Assembly: GCF_030123105.1 (NCBI RefSeq)
Contig: NZ_CP126095.1
Span: 4,898,001-4,962,000, forward strand
Source: Paenibacillus sp. G2S3
GTDB lineage: Bacteria; Bacillota; Bacilli; Paenibacillales; Paenibacillaceae
Length of the DNA stretch: 64,000 nucleotides
Direction: 5' to 3'
Below the pieces are notes generated by a model. It was not told the origin of the DNA. It saw only the letters and a program-made list of their open reading frames with translations, and ran no database searches. Below, one piece after another: positions 43,858 through 54,253 of this stretch; the first letter of the stretch is position 1; every line of letters starts with the position of its first letter. The position numbers were made by a program, and so were the translations under genes.

Positions 43858-44535
43858 TTAATTTTGCCATCTAGTTTCAGCTCTTTTGGAGAGTTTAGAC
43901 AATGGAAAGCACACAGAAAAATATAATATAAAGATGAAGCCATATACCCAGACTGAAGCGGTAGGTGCTTTTATCACGCCGAGTTCAATAATCTGCTGTC
44001 CGATCTTTACCACCTCTATTACTCCAATCAGTACCACAAGCGACGTTGTCTTGATCATTCGTGTAGCAAGATTAATCATTCCCGGTAGCATTCTGCGTAC
44101 CGCCTGAGGAATCAAAATATGCCGATAGAGTTGTATGCTACTCAGCCCAAGTGCCCTTGCTGATTCCACCTGATGTTTCGGCATAGATTGCAAGGCTCCA
44201 CGAACAAGATCTCCAATCTCCGCAGCCCCCCATAAGCTGAACACCAATACAGAAGTAGCCTCCCCGCTGATATCGATATGAAGTAAGGGGGAGAAGCTGA
44301 AATATACTACATACAACCACACCAAGATCGGAATAATTCTAAAGGTCTCCAGATAAAGACGTAATAAAAACCTTAATGGCTTCGATTCCAGCGTCCTAAG
44401 TAATCCCATAAGAATGCCTAATAGCGTACCAATAGCAATGGAGAGGAATGAAATTTCAATCGTTACAAGCAACCCTCCCAATAAACGTTCAAAATTAGAG
44501 CCTTCAAACAGCACCTCAATCCCCGAATTCTGCAT
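43858..44535 (-). CDS. Amino-acid ABC importer permease
   Basis: A 225-residue HisM/GlnP-type permease with five hydrophobic segments. The family loop QSMPKHQVESARALGLSSIQ (EAA-like motif) contacts the ATPase. The ATG overlaps the end of the sister permease gene by 20 nt and has GGAAGGTGAG upstream, so translation is coupled. Confidence 0.9.
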   Translation of the reverse strand: MQNSGIEVLFEGSNFERLLGGLLVTIEISFLSIAIGTLLGILMGLLRTLESKPLRFLLRLYLETFRIIPILVWLYVVYFSFSPLLHIDISGEATSVLVFSLWGAAEIGDLVRGALQSMPKHQVESARALGLSSIQLYRHILIPQAVRRMLPGMINLATRMIKTTSLVVLIGVIEVVKIGQQIIELGVIKAPTASVWVYGFIFILYFSVCFPLSKLSKRAETRWQN

Positions 44536-45181
44536 ATCTCACCTTCCTTTCCACCCAAGTCAACAAAAGCGACAAAGGCAGGACTAACACAAGATAGGCA
44601 AGTACCAGAAGAAGCAGGGATTCCGCTGTTTTGTAATGCAAGCCGATCAAGTCTTTTGCCACATTCATCAGATCCATTAAAGCAATGGCACCCACAATAG
44701 AAGTCTCCTTCAGAAGAAAAATAGCATTTGCCCCCAAAGAAGGGATACTTATCGCAAAGGCCTGGGGGAGGATGACATATCTGACCAGCTGCACCTTAGA
44801 CAATCCAATGCTCTGCCCTGATTCTATCTGTGATTGACTAACTGCCTCGATCCCACCGCGAAAAGCCTCCGTCATATAGCTCCCACCCAAAAAGGTCATA
44901 CCTACAATCGCACAGGTCATCTCACTAAAGTGAATTCCAATCTTAGGTAAGCCATAGTAAAGAAAAAAGAGCTGCACAAGTAAAGGCGTGTTCCTTGAAA
45001 GCTCGATGTAGATCTTAATAACATCACTAACGACTCTGATCTTATAGTACAAGACGACACTGAACATTAATCCAATAACGAGTGAGAATAGAATAGCTAA
45101 AAAAGCCAGCTTCACAGTCAACCACATAGCGTCACCATAAAGCGGTAAACTCTCGTAGATAAACTCCCAGTCAAAATTCAT
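44516..45181 (-). CDS. Amino-acid ABC importer permease
   Basis: First gene of the operon; a 221-residue HisM/GlnP-type permease. The ATPase loop is VSQSQIESGQSIGLSKVQLV, and RNTPLLVQLFFLYYGLPKIG is the typical second-helix stretch. ATG 45181 with AAGG 9 nt upstream is preferred over GTG 45187. The 243-bp gap upstream holds no other gene. Confidence 0.9.
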   Translation of the reverse strand: MNFDWEFIYESLPLYGDAMWLTVKLAFLAILFSLVIGLMFSVVLYYKIRVVSDVIKIYIELSRNTPLLVQLFFLYYGLPKIGIHFSEMTCAIVGMTFLGGSYMTEAFRGGIEAVSQSQIESGQSIGLSKVQLVRYVILPQAFAISIPSLGANAIFLLKETSIVGAIALMDLMNVAKDLIGLHYKTAESLLLLVLAYLVLVLPLSLLLTWVERKVRYAEFGD

Positions 45182-45353
45182 AGGCACTTACCTTCTATTT
45201 GATAGTGTATTAATCCGATAAACACGATCTCCTTTTTGTAATTTCTAATAATTATCAAAATCTTACATTAATCCTTACGCGGGGTGATATGATTTTATTC
45301 ATACTATTCCAAGTAATTAACTACGATTTAAAAAGTTGGATAAAACCCATAAA

Positions 45354-45396
45354 AAAAGAAAACCGCTAAGAGATTACTCTTAGCAGTTTTCTTCTT
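45354..45396 (-). terminator. Intrinsic terminator of the uronide operon
   Basis: AAAACCGCTAAGAG, ATTA loop, CTCTTAGCAGTTTT, with a run of T on the minus strand. It lies 35 bp after the GH88 stop. Confidence 0.85.
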
Positions 45397-45430
45397 CTAT
45401 AGTCTAGCTTCGCCTCACTCTAAACTCCCA

Positions 45431-46546
45431 CTACCAATATCCTCGGATTCCAGTTTGCATGCGGATTAGAGCTTCTAAGTAATAATAGTCTCCCCAAATC
45501 ATATGACCATCAGGCACACGTCCACCTCTAACATGATAGGAGCCATGCTTCAAAAGTCCCTCCGCCTCCGGATTTCCAGCCGTCGCATAATGTTCCACTA
45601 AGGATTTCATGCTGCGGAGTAAGGCTGCTTCATAAATAGCCCGGTCTGGATCATCAGCGTCTAGAAGATCCAGCAGCTCCAAGAAACCTGAAGCCGCAAT
45701 TGCCGAAGCCGAGCTGTCACGAGGGGTTCCCGCTTCCACCGTCACATCGAAATCCCAATAAGCCACACTGTCCTCTGGAAGATGACTGATAAAATAATGA
45801 GCCAGGCTTTTAGAGGTATTCAGAAAATCTTCATTCTGCGTATAACGATAAGCCAGAGCAAAACCATATATTCCCCAGGCTTGACCACGAGTCCAGGTCG
45901 ATCCATCCTCATAGCCTTGATGTGTTCCACCACGAATTGCACTTCCCTTAGCCGGATCAAAGTAAAAAGTGTGATAAGAGGAAGCATCCCCGCGCACAAG
46001 AAATTTCCGGCTCTTTAACGCATGTTCGAGCGCTATATCATAATAGCGATTGTCCCCTGTTTCCTCCGTAGCCCAGAACAGCAGAGGCAAATTCATCAAG
46101 CAGTCAATAATGATACGTCCCGCATTCTCGGGATCACTCTCTAAACCCCAGGCCTGGAGGATTCCAGCGGTTTCCCGCCAGCGATTGCATAGTGTATCCG
46201 CAGCCTGTAGACCGACAGATCGGGCTTCTTCGTTGCCTGTTATTTTCCACTCCGCCACTGCAGTCAGTGAATACAAAAAGCCAATATCATGATGGTCCAG
46301 GGCGATGCGCTGATCCAGACGATGCTTAAAGTCTCCTAACCAAGAAGCTGCCGCCTCCTTATAGAATGAATCTTTGCTATATTCATAAGCAAGCCACATC
46401 ATGCCAACATAAAATCCCTCTATCCAATCGTCATTATCTCCCCATTCGTATTGTTGCCCCTCTGCGATATGAGGCAGTTTGCCTGGATGTCCCGTGATAT
46501 TACTCCGGATCTTGCGAATAGCCTCTTCAATTGCCGTTGTCCACAT
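45431..46546 (-). CDS. GH88 unsaturated glucuronyl hydrolase
   Basis: Cytoplasmic hydrolase of the unsaturated uronic acid left by polysaccharide lyases. The alpha/alpha-barrel marks are IALDHHDIGFLYSLTAVAEW (Asp87) and AGRIIIDCLMNLPLLFW (Asp148), matching catalytic Asp88 and Asp149 of the Bacillus GL1 enzyme; GYEDGSTWTRGQAWGIYGF and RDSSASAIAASGFLELL also fit. AAAGGAGAG sets ATG 46546 (371 residues), inside the end of the DUF2264 gene. It is last in the operon. Substrate could be glycosaminoglycan, gellan/xanthan or ulvan fragments. Confidence 0.92.
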   Translation of the reverse strand: MWTTAIEEAIRKIRSNITGHPGKLPHIAEGQQYEWGDNDDWIEGFYVGMMWLAYEYSKDSFYKEAAASWLGDFKHRLDQRIALDHHDIGFLYSLTAVAEWKITGNEEARSVGLQAADTLCNRWRETAGILQAWGLESDPENAGRIIIDCLMNLPLLFWATEETGDNRYYDIALEHALKSRKFLVRGDASSYHTFYFDPAKGSAIRGGTHQGYEDGSTWTRGQAWGIYGFALAYRYTQNEDFLNTSKSLAHYFISHLPEDSVAYWDFDVTVEAGTPRDSSASAIAASGFLELLDLLDADDPDRAIYEAALLRSMKSLVEHYATAGNPEAEGLLKHGSYHVRGGRVPDGHMIWGDYYYLEALIRMQTGIRGYW

Positions 46547-48401
46547 CTTTGTCTCTCCTTTCTGATACATCAACAGTATGGAGTACTTCATGGTTACGAG
46601 GATCGTAGATAACAATCCTTCCGTCCGGCTGTCGCTGAATAATCGGCGGCGAAGCCATACTGGCCTGGTTCTCTGGGGTATTCGTTGCTCCGAAGACAGC
46701 AGAGATCAATACTTGATCTCCAGGCTCCAGTCTGGAGATCAAGCTCGGAAGAAGAGTCCGTGACTTCAGCAGATTAGTATTCGGTTCGGGTTGCACGCAC
46801 TCACCCCGGTCAAAACCGCTTAGCATATGTATCGCACTAATTCCCCAGGGCAACTGCACCGAGACAGCAGTGTTAGATATATTAATGATTTCTCGTTCAC
46901 TGCGCGGGAAGCCAGCAGACTGGCCAATGGCAAATCCCCCCTCCGCTACGTCGAGACGCCGGGCGCTGTGAATGCTATGAATACGGACATGCCATAGACC
47001 TGCTGGAATAATCCATGTCTGCACATTTACATCGCTCCAAGGATGCCAGCGGGAATATACATAACGCTCTCCAATTTCCCAAGTCTCGCAGAATCTACGT
47101 ACGCGGTAGTGTTCATCACATTCGCACAGCGCTAGTGTAGAGTCGTAAGCACCTTGACTCAACCCATATCCTGACTTCGGCACACTGAAGCCAAACAGCG
47201 TAGAATAAGCAAACTTGGAATATTTGGCCGCGCTATGGGCCATATCAAAGTTAGCCATCTGACCAGAGGTATAGGCAATAACATGCTTATTTCCTTCCGG
47301 ACGACTCACAAGCATACGCGCCTCTTGAAGCGGCAGTTGATCTTTCAATACAGGCAGAGGTTCTTCTTCCGCTTGCCAAAAAGGATGATCATCTGGCAAG
47401 GCAAGAATAAGCATAGCTTTAAAGGCCCAATACGGTGATCCTGGGGCATTGTAGTTCTCTGTCATTACCAGATTCGGGTAAGCATATCCGATGCTTAGTA
47501 GTCCGTCTATTCCCACAATAGGTTTATCAAACCACCAACGAAAATGACGCATTATAATTCCTTTGAGAACGCCATATGAAAAAGGAAGGACCTCGGCATA
47601 CACCAGCGCACTCCAGAAAGAGACCTGTGCAAAACGATAGGTCAGACTACGTCCGAAAGGAATGGCACTTCCGTCCTCAGCAAACCAATAAATAAAATCC
47701 TGGGCAAATTGCGCGGATCTTTCCCGGTATACTGCAGCCCTCTGAGGATCATCATCCGCCATCAATTTAGCGTATATCAACGTGTAATAGTGCATAGCAA
47801 AAGCAATATAATAGTCTCTCTGGTCGGTCAGCCCGTCGGAATACCAGCCATCACCGAGGTAGTAGGTATCAATCTTCTCCAAATAATCATCCATTATCTC
47901 TTGATCGTAAGGCAATCCGATTTTCTTAAAACCCACGTTTACAAGGACCGTGAACATTAGCCAGTTATTCGGATTGGAACGATCCACATGATTGATCTGG
48001 TTCAACCAGTTATATACATTCTGCTTCTGAGTCTCGCTCAACGGCTCCCACAGCTTATGCGGTGCAAGAGCAAGTCCCAGTCCTAGCACAGCCTGTTCCA
48101 CCATACGCTGGTCTTTGGTCGAGAATTCACCCCAATATTCTTCATGTTCAGGATCAGTCCCATTAATGATCCCCTCTAGGAACATCGGCCAAAGTGCACT
48201 TTCCCCTCCACCACTAGCATGGGGAACAAGTCCCCATAAAGGACGGGCGAAGGCTTCCATAAGCGCAGTAGCTTCATTGTATATAGATCCTGTCGCCCCC
48301 ATTTCGATGCCTGCACGACCAGCAGTAAAGCGATTCTCTATTGGAGCATATAGGTCATTTAAGAACATTTGTAATTCGTTTTTAGTACCCTTCAGTTCCA
48401 C
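46527..48401 (-). CDS. DUF2264 family protein (alpha/alpha-toroid)
   Basis: A 624-residue protein of the DUF2264 family, found next to uronide catabolism genes. The N-terminal half looks like an (alpha/alpha) toroid (PLWGLVPHASGGGESALWPM; NWLMFTVLVNVGFKKIG; DGWYSDGLTDQRDYYIAFAM) and the C-terminal half is beta-rich, as in lyases and hydrolases of uronic acids. No signal peptide, so cytoplasmic. It starts at GTG 48401 with GGAGGG 9 nt upstream. A glycoside role is inferred, since the family lacks a settled activity. Confidence 0.87.
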   Translation of the reverse strand: MELKGTKNELQMFLNDLYAPIENRFTAGRAGIEMGATGSIYNEATALMEAFARPLWGLVPHASGGGESALWPMFLEGIINGTDPEHEEYWGEFSTKDQRMVEQAVLGLGLALAPHKLWEPLSETQKQNVYNWLNQINHVDRSNPNNWLMFTVLVNVGFKKIGLPYDQEIMDDYLEKIDTYYLGDGWYSDGLTDQRDYYIAFAMHYYTLIYAKLMADDDPQRAAVYRERSAQFAQDFIYWFAEDGSAIPFGRSLTYRFAQVSFWSALVYAEVLPFSYGVLKGIIMRHFRWWFDKPIVGIDGLLSIGYAYPNLVMTENYNAPGSPYWAFKAMLILALPDDHPFWQAEEEPLPVLKDQLPLQEARMLVSRPEGNKHVIAYTSGQMANFDMAHSAAKYSKFAYSTLFGFSVPKSGYGLSQGAYDSTLALCECDEHYRVRRFCETWEIGERYVYSRWHPWSDVNVQTWIIPAGLWHVRIHSIHSARRLDVAEGGFAIGQSAGFPRSEREIINISNTAVSVQLPWGISAIHMLSGFDRGECVQPEPNTNLLKSRTLLPSLISRLEPGDQVLISAVFGATNTPENQASMASPPIIQRQPDGRIVIYDPRNHEVLHTVDVSERRDKDVDNGN

Positions 48402-48425
48402 AGTAATGGTCCCTCCAATCCATAC

Positions 48426-50024
48426 TCAATGCCAAGCCGCATATTCACTGGGCCTCATGCCCATTTCTCGTTTAAACAGCTTGATAAAATAACTTTTGTT
48501 GGCATAACCCAGATACTCGGAGATCTCTTCCACAGTCTTTCCAGACTGATTAAGCAGCTCTTTTGCCTTTTGAAGCTTTAGCATATTTACATATTCAATG
48601 AAATTCTGGTTTGTTTCCCTTTTGAAGAGACGACTAAAATAGCTGGCATTCAAGTTCAGGCGTCCAGCCATGTCCTCTAGCGTTATTTTCTCCGTTACAT
48701 GACTAATCACGAACTGCTGGGCTTTGATAACCTCGCTCCGTTTGGACTTAATGGAGAAAATACTTATTTTCCGCGCTAATTCCTCCAAGTACTGAACTAA
48801 CCAATCTTCCAAATGCTCTAGGGTTTCAATGTCACCCACCACGCTGAACAGCTTCTCTTCGGCCATAGGCAATGGAGATTGCAGCAGCTGTTTCGTCTTC
48901 ATTTGCAAGTCCATCAGCAAGCGGAGCACACATTCCTTGACTTCATTGGGATGGAATTTTTGCGAGTACACCCATTCTCGCCATTCCTTTATATGAACGC
49001 GAAGCTCCGTGTCCCTGTTCAGAGCAATATCATCATTGATAACAGCGTACAGGCTTCCATATTCGGCATAAATATCTTCCATTGAAAAGCAAATCTCTTC
49101 AAAACGGTGGATTCCTGCCGTAGGAAAATAAAAGCGTTGGCTCTTCTCCCTTAACATCCGTTGCAGTGTTCCGCGAATTTCCTCAGGACTGCGCGCCTCA
49201 GCGCCAAATATGCAGGAGACGGACAGCTTGAGATATTTCTGCACTGCAGATGCTGCATTTTGAATAGAATGATAGATCGCTTGGTGGTCTTTGGATGGCT
49301 TGTCGCTACAAAAGAGAATGACAATTTCCTTATGGCTGTATCTCGAAATAAACAAGCTGTGATCAGCCTCAAGCACTTCCTGCATGATATTCTCAACTGC
49401 AAAAGAAATCGTATATTCACTCATCCGGCGCACCCTTGAAGCTTCCTCAGGTCGGTCAATTACAATAAGCAACGGAATATAATTCTTAGCATGGATCAAG
49501 ATTCCGTTTGACCTGGCTTGCTCGATCCAAGCCTCCTTGTCCCAGGACTGATACAGTGTATCTTTTAGAAACTTTTCCTTCAACGCGGCGCGGTTTTGAG
49601 ACTGTTTTTGCTTATAAACTAGCATTTCTGAATGCTGCTTCCTATTCAAACCCACTTCCGTCACAAGGGTTTTAAGGGCTTGCTGTAGCTGCTCGATATC
49701 CAGTGATTCCTTTAAAATGTATTCTCCTACGTTTAATTTCAGCGCCTGCTGAGCGTATTTGAATTCGTTGTGGCAGGAGAGAATGATCGCACGGGTTCCG
49801 GGCTTCACTGCTCTGAATTTCTCAAGCATCTCCAGACCGTTCATCTTGGGCATGCCAATATCGGTAATGATCAGATCTGGTGGATTCAGCTGTGCTTTTT
49901 CCCAAGCCTCGAGACCGCTATAATAACATCCGATAAGTTCAATACCGAGTTCGCTCCAAGGTACGGCCTGCGACAAATAACGGATAACCGGATAGTCATC
50001 ATCCACCAATATTGCCGTCAGCAT
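48426..50024 (-). CDS. YesN-type response regulator
   Basis: A 532-residue regulator: receiver domain (AILVDDDYPVIRYL; phospho-Asp55 in DLIITDIGMPKMNG), long central region and C-terminal AraC HTH pair (LNASYFSRLFKRETNQNF; LGYANKSYFIKLFKREMG). Its ATG lies 26 nt inside the kinase gene behind AAAGGTGG. It should activate the uronide operon in which it is embedded, forming a positive loop. Confidence 0.92.
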   Translation of the reverse strand: MLTAILVDDDYPVIRYLSQAVPWSELGIELIGCYYSGLEAWEKAQLNPPDLIITDIGMPKMNGLEMLEKFRAVKPGTRAIILSCHNEFKYAQQALKLNVGEYILKESLDIEQLQQALKTLVTEVGLNRKQHSEMLVYKQKQSQNRAALKEKFLKDTLYQSWDKEAWIEQARSNGILIHAKNYIPLLIVIDRPEEASRVRRMSEYTISFAVENIMQEVLEADHSLFISRYSHKEIVILFCSDKPSKDHQAIYHSIQNAASAVQKYLKLSVSCIFGAEARSPEEIRGTLQRMLREKSQRFYFPTAGIHRFEEICFSMEDIYAEYGSLYAVINDDIALNRDTELRVHIKEWREWVYSQKFHPNEVKECVLRLLMDLQMKTKQLLQSPLPMAEEKLFSVVGDIETLEHLEDWLVQYLEELARKISIFSIKSKRSEVIKAQQFVISHVTEKITLEDMAGRLNLNASYFSRLFKRETNQNFIEYVNMLKLQKAKELLNQSGKTVEEISEYLGYANKSYFIKLFKREMGMRPSEYAAWH

Positions 50025-51798
50025 TCACCACACCCACCTTTCCCTCATTCAGTGGAAACTCCAGACAAATCTCCGTACCCACATCAGGTTCGCTTTGAAT
50101 ATTCAGCTTGAAAGAAGCGCCATAAATCATACTGAGGCGTTGGGCCACATTGCGTAAGCCTATGCCAGAGAAGCCTTTTCTGTCCTCTTCTGCAATTTGC
50201 TCACTGCTGTATGCGGTTTCACGAAGCCTTTTTAAATTCTCCTGTGACATTCCCATGCCATTATCCTTAATCGTGATAACCAGCGTTCCGGTAGTTGCAA
50301 TTATACGAGCATCAATGTAAATCTCACCACCAAACTGCTCGAAACCATGGATGATGGCGTTCTCGATCATTGGCTGAATCATAAAGCGAGGTACTAGCGC
50401 TTCAGCGCTCCCATCCGCTAAATTCATTTCCAGCCTGACCTGATTGGCATGACGAAAATTCATCAAAGTCACATAATGAGATATCGTGTCTGTCTCCTCA
50501 CGAAGCGGGATAAACTCATTGTCTCTGTTAAAGGTCATACGGAGCAAAGACGACAGCGAACCAATCAGCTCGGCGTTCTCCTTGTCTCCTTGCATCAGAA
50601 TATTTAACCGGATCGAATTCAACAGATTAAACATGAAGTGCGGATTGATCTGCGCCTGCAACATCTCTAATTCAGCTTTTCTTTTTCCCGTTTGCTCATA
50701 AGTAATTTGTTCAATCATAGACTCGATTCGATCTAGCATTTGGTCTATGGTGCGGGCTAGCTGTGCCGCCTCATTATTTCCTCGAATGAATGAACGTTCG
50801 TCCAATTGACCACGACCAATTCGCTTTACAAAAGTACTTAATTTTACGATAGGCTGAGTTAGCTTAGAGATAAGAACGGTTAAGAGAACGGAAAACAAGG
50901 TAAAGAATAGAATTTGCACGGCTAAGCTGATAAATAAAATCTGTTTATTCTTTGACAATGCCGCCTTCATAGGGATAATGCTCACCATCTGCCATCTGTT
51001 GCTGCTCAGCTCCTGGTCAACATACAAAAATTTCTCCCCACTGATCTCGACAGTATCAAGCTCACCATCCTTTTTCCACCACGTCATCGTTTCACCAATT
51101 TGAGCCTTATCAGCATGCGAGACGACAGTTCCCTTGTCATCCAAAAGCATCATCTCTTTGCCATTGTCGTTATTCAGATAAGGGCGGAGTTTACGCTCAT
51201 TAATGTTGATAATCATATATCCGATCGTGCTACTGGAAGTCGATTGAATGGGTCTCGCAATGGTTACCCAATTAGCTGAGTCCTTATCCGAGTAGTTATA
51301 GTAAGTATCGTGTTCCGCTTTCCAATAGGTCGAGATAGGTTGAATCTGTTTCATCAGCGACATCCATTGCTCGTTATAAAAGGTTTTCGGATTGAAGTCA
51401 CTGTAAGGATAGCTGGTATAAATAAATCCATTTTTTCCTATCAGCGTTACTTTCAAATATTCTGTTAGAACGAACATATCATCCAGCATCCGTGACATAC
51501 GGTTGTACTGGATGATTTCCTTCGCTGAACGGAGCGTTTCTGCATCGGCAGACATCATCTGCCTGATTTCGCTGTTCTGAAGCACGAAATTGGACTGCTC
51601 CAGCGTTTGTTCAAAAATGGCATTCATATTGGCACTGGATGCATTGAGAGATTCTCTTGCGCTGCCAACGGCCTTCTCCAGAATCAGATCCCGGGTTAAA
51701 TAATCTGTAACCATGTAAATGCAGACTAGCGGGATCAGTACGCAGATCATTGAAGACCAGACAAGTTTCATTCGAAGTGATTGATGCTTTCTAAACAC
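49999..51798 (-). CDS. YesM-type sensor histidine kinase
   Basis: A 599-residue kinase: first helix LVWSSMICVLIPLVCIYMV, an extracellular dCACHE-like sensing domain, second helix near 290 (FISLAVQILFFTLFSVLLTV), HAMP, the phospho-His in LQAQINPHFMFNLLNSIRL and an HATPase (IKDNGMGMS, GIGLRNVAQRLSMIYG). GTG 51798 is the only early start and has a weak GGGG site, which may lower its level relative to the binding protein. Located inside the uronide operon. Confidence 0.9.
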   Translation of the reverse strand: MFRKHQSLRMKLVWSSMICVLIPLVCIYMVTDYLTRDLILEKAVGSARESLNASSANMNAIFEQTLEQSNFVLQNSEIRQMMSADAETLRSAKEIIQYNRMSRMLDDMFVLTEYLKVTLIGKNGFIYTSYPYSDFNPKTFYNEQWMSLMKQIQPISTYWKAEHDTYYNYSDKDSANWVTIARPIQSTSSSTIGYMIININERKLRPYLNNDNGKEMMLLDDKGTVVSHADKAQIGETMTWWKKDGELDTVEISGEKFLYVDQELSSNRWQMVSIIPMKAALSKNKQILFISLAVQILFFTLFSVLLTVLISKLTQPIVKLSTFVKRIGRGQLDERSFIRGNNEAAQLARTIDQMLDRIESMIEQITYEQTGKRKAELEMLQAQINPHFMFNLLNSIRLNILMQGDKENAELIGSLSSLLRMTFNRDNEFIPLREETDTISHYVTLMNFRHANQVRLEMNLADGSAEALVPRFMIQPMIENAIIHGFEQFGGEIYIDARIIATTGTLVITIKDNGMGMSQENLKRLRETAYSSEQIAEEDRKGFSGIGLRNVAQRLSMIYGASFKLNIQSEPDVGTEICLEFPLNEGKVGVVNADGNIGG

Positions 51799-51903
51799 GG
51801 ATGACAGGCCCCATATCTGTTTTAAATTTGGAGCAGGAGGCAGAAATGCTTTCCTGCCCCCACATTATAAGCCCCCTTGGGGAAGCCTACAATCAGTCTC
51901 CGC

Positions 51904-53268
51904 CTACTTTCCGCTGTTGTTCTGAACGACTTCCGAAATTTTCTTATCGATATTGGCAACGGTGACATCCAGATCCTGTTGGCCAAGGAGATACATTTCC
52001 GCTTCTGGAATAACGTTGTTCTTCGCTTCATCCGCATATTTAGCCGGAACTTGCGTCGCACCAGGTGTCGAATTCTCCATCGTATATTTCAGGGAATCAA
52101 CATCAATCTTAGATGGATCCTTAGAACCACTCACAATCGTATCCACCAATTTGTTCGTATCCGATTTCGCCCAGCCAGAGAAGACACGTCCGCCGATTTC
52201 CAGTCCTTCTGAGGTATACCAGCGCACAAAGGTGTAAGCAGCTTCCTTATGCTTAGATTTAGCAGCTATCCCCATATAGGTTGGCTGAACAGGTGAGTAA
52301 TGTTTGCTCTCACTATCCAGTCGAGGGATCGGGGCAAACGCTGTAACGAAGGTTGCTGGAATGGCATCCGTTCCACCCGATTCTGCAACCATCCAGTCTC
52401 CCATCGGAAGCATCGCTGCTAAACCGTTAAAATACTGATTCCGGTAGGCAAGTTTCTGCGAAATAATATCCTCATAAGGAGTTGCACTCTTATCCTCGTA
52501 CATCATTTTCTTCATCATCTGCAGATTAGCCTTAAACTGCGGGTCCAGGGCATTGGAGGTTCCGTCAGCTTTCAGAAAAGTATTATTCTCAGGTTTACTC
52601 ATTAGCTGGAGTTGGAAATAATCCGGCCAATTGTGCAAATATGCGCCAAAACGCTTCGTTGCACCCTCACCCTTGGTCAGTTTCTTGGCATACTCTTCGA
52701 AATCCGCCCAAGTCCAGTCGGTCGGAACCGGCAGACCAGCCTCATCTAGCATTTCTTTGTTGAGGAGCACGAACCAGCGCTGCATAGAAGACGGTAACGC
52801 ATAGATTTTGCCATTGACCGAAGTGTCCACTAGGTATTCATCTGAGAGCTTATACCCTTCTTTCTGAATATAGTCGTCCATCGGTGCTAACAAACCGATA
52901 TCTGCACGCTGCGAATAGTTGGTATACGGCAGTTCGACAATATCCAGCGGATCACTTGCAGCGGCCATCAAATCCAGCTTCTGCATGGAAGCTACAGAAT
53001 CGCCTTTTTCATTTAGTAGATCCACTTCTACATGAATGTCGGGATGCGCCTTCTCAAACTCTGCGATAATCGTGCTCCACTTCGCTTTGGCTTCCGTCTG
53101 CCAGGTACTCAGCTTCAGCGTAACCTTCTCTGCTGCAGGCTCCTTATTTCCACCAGCATCAGGCGCATCTGTTGCTCCTGCATTATTTGTTTTCGCATTT
53201 CCACCGCAAGCAGCCAATGACAACGCCATAGATGTGATCATAAGCACGGATAATAATTTCTTTTTCAT
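51904..53268 (-). CDS. Sugar-binding lipoprotein of the uronide importer
   Basis: A 454-residue extracellular solute-binding protein. Signal peptide MKKKLLSVLMITSMALSLAAC with lipobox AAC, Asn/Ala/Gly linker, then typical lobes (VTLKLSTWQTEAKAKWSTII; PVPTDWTWADFEEYAKKLTK). AGGAGGGTCT sets ATG 53268; the frame is open to 53349. The 139-bp gap before it contains TGTAACTGCTTACA at 53321-53334, a near-palindrome like cre with a changed centre. Third gene of the operon. Confidence 0.92.
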   Translation of the reverse strand: MKKKLLSVLMITSMALSLAACGGNAKTNNAGATDAPDAGGNKEPAAEKVTLKLSTWQTEAKAKWSTIIAEFEKAHPDIHVEVDLLNEKGDSVASMQKLDLMAAASDPLDIVELPYTNYSQRADIGLLAPMDDYIQKEGYKLSDEYLVDTSVNGKIYALPSSMQRWFVLLNKEMLDEAGLPVPTDWTWADFEEYAKKLTKGEGATKRFGAYLHNWPDYFQLQLMSKPENNTFLKADGTSNALDPQFKANLQMMKKMMYEDKSATPYEDIISQKLAYRNQYFNGLAAMLPMGDWMVAESGGTDAIPATFVTAFAPIPRLDSESKHYSPVQPTYMGIAAKSKHKEAAYTFVRWYTSEGLEIGGRVFSGWAKSDTNKLVDTIVSGSKDPSKIDVDSLKYTMENSTPGATQVPAKYADEAKNNVIPEAEMYLLGQQDLDVTVANIDKKISEVVQNNSGK

Positions 53269-53407
53269 ATAGACCCTCCTATTAATGTGTTGGGTATACC
53301 TCGCTTTACAGCCAAAGCTATGTAACTGCTTACAAGAACATCCTAACATGCAGGATAGACGAGGAAAGTTCTCATATTCTACCGAAGAGAAACTATTTTG
53401 ACTTTTA

Positions 53408-54232
53408 TTATCCTTTCACGCCTCCGAGGGCAATTCCCTCAATAACCTGCTTCTGACCGAGAGCAAAAATAATCAGCAGTGGCAGAATTGCAGATACCGC
53501 ACCAGCCATCATGAGGGAATAGACATCCCCATATTGGTCCCCAAACAACCGAATACCTAACTGAATCGTAAACAGCTCTTTAGATTTCAAAAAAATGAGT
53601 GGATACTGATAGTCGTTCCAGGTCCAGATAAAACGCAGAATAGCATAAGTAGCTACAGCGGGACGGATCAGCGGAAATGCAATTTGTAGAAAAGAGCGAA
53701 AATGACCTGCTCCATCCATCCGCGCCGATTCAAGATACTCGTTGTTTACCCCCATAAAAAATTGCTTGAGCATAAACGCACCAATAATACTAAAGCTGTT
53801 AATTAAGATCAATCCTAGGTGCGTATCAATCAGATTCAGCCAGTTAAACAGTAGAAACTGTGGAACTAGCGAAGCCTGCGGAGGAACCATGTAAAGCGCC
53901 AAGACAACTACAAACATGGCATCTCTACCCGGAAAACGTAGCTTGGAGAATCCATAAGCAGCCAGTGCGCATATCAGCACATTAATTATAGTCGTGGCTA
54001 GCGTAATATAAATGGAATTTCCATAATAGCGAGCGAAGTCACCCGACCAAACCTGTTTATAATTTTCAATGAGGTTCCACTGCTGTGGCAACCATTGAAT
54101 TGGAAAGTTAAATACATCTTTCTCCAGTTTAAAGGAAGTGGACAACATCCATAGAAATGGTAAAAGAAATGCGATGCCTAGCAGGCCCATTGCGATTGTC
54201 CAGATGGTTCTGGATAGAAGCTCTTTTCTCAC
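53408..54232 (-). CDS. Carbohydrate ABC importer permease (MalG type)
   Basis: A 274-residue permease with six hydrophobic segments and the EAA loop EYLESARMDGAGHFRSFLQI. AAAGGAG stands 7 nt before a GTG start at 54232. It pairs with the permease at 54254 (21-bp gap). No ATPase is in the cluster, so a shared one must serve it. Confidence 0.92.
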   Translation of the reverse strand: MRKELLSRTIWTIAMGLLGIAFLLPFLWMLSTSFKLEKDVFNFPIQWLPQQWNLIENYKQVWSGDFARYYGNSIYITLATTIINVLICALAAYGFSKLRFPGRDAMFVVVLALYMVPPQASLVPQFLLFNWLNLIDTHLGLILINSFSIIGAFMLKQFFMGVNNEYLESARMDGAGHFRSFLQIAFPLIRPAVATYAILRFIWTWNDYQYPLIFLKSKELFTIQLGIRLFGDQYGDVYSLMMAGAVSAILPLLIIFALGQKQVIEGIALGGVKG

Positions 54233-54253
54233 TGTAATTTCTCCTTTCTGCCT

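Noticed and set aside
45188..45300. CodY-like box before the amino-acid importer operon
   Set aside because: Best match AATTATTAGAAATTA differs from the AATTTTCWGAAAATT consensus at about four positions.
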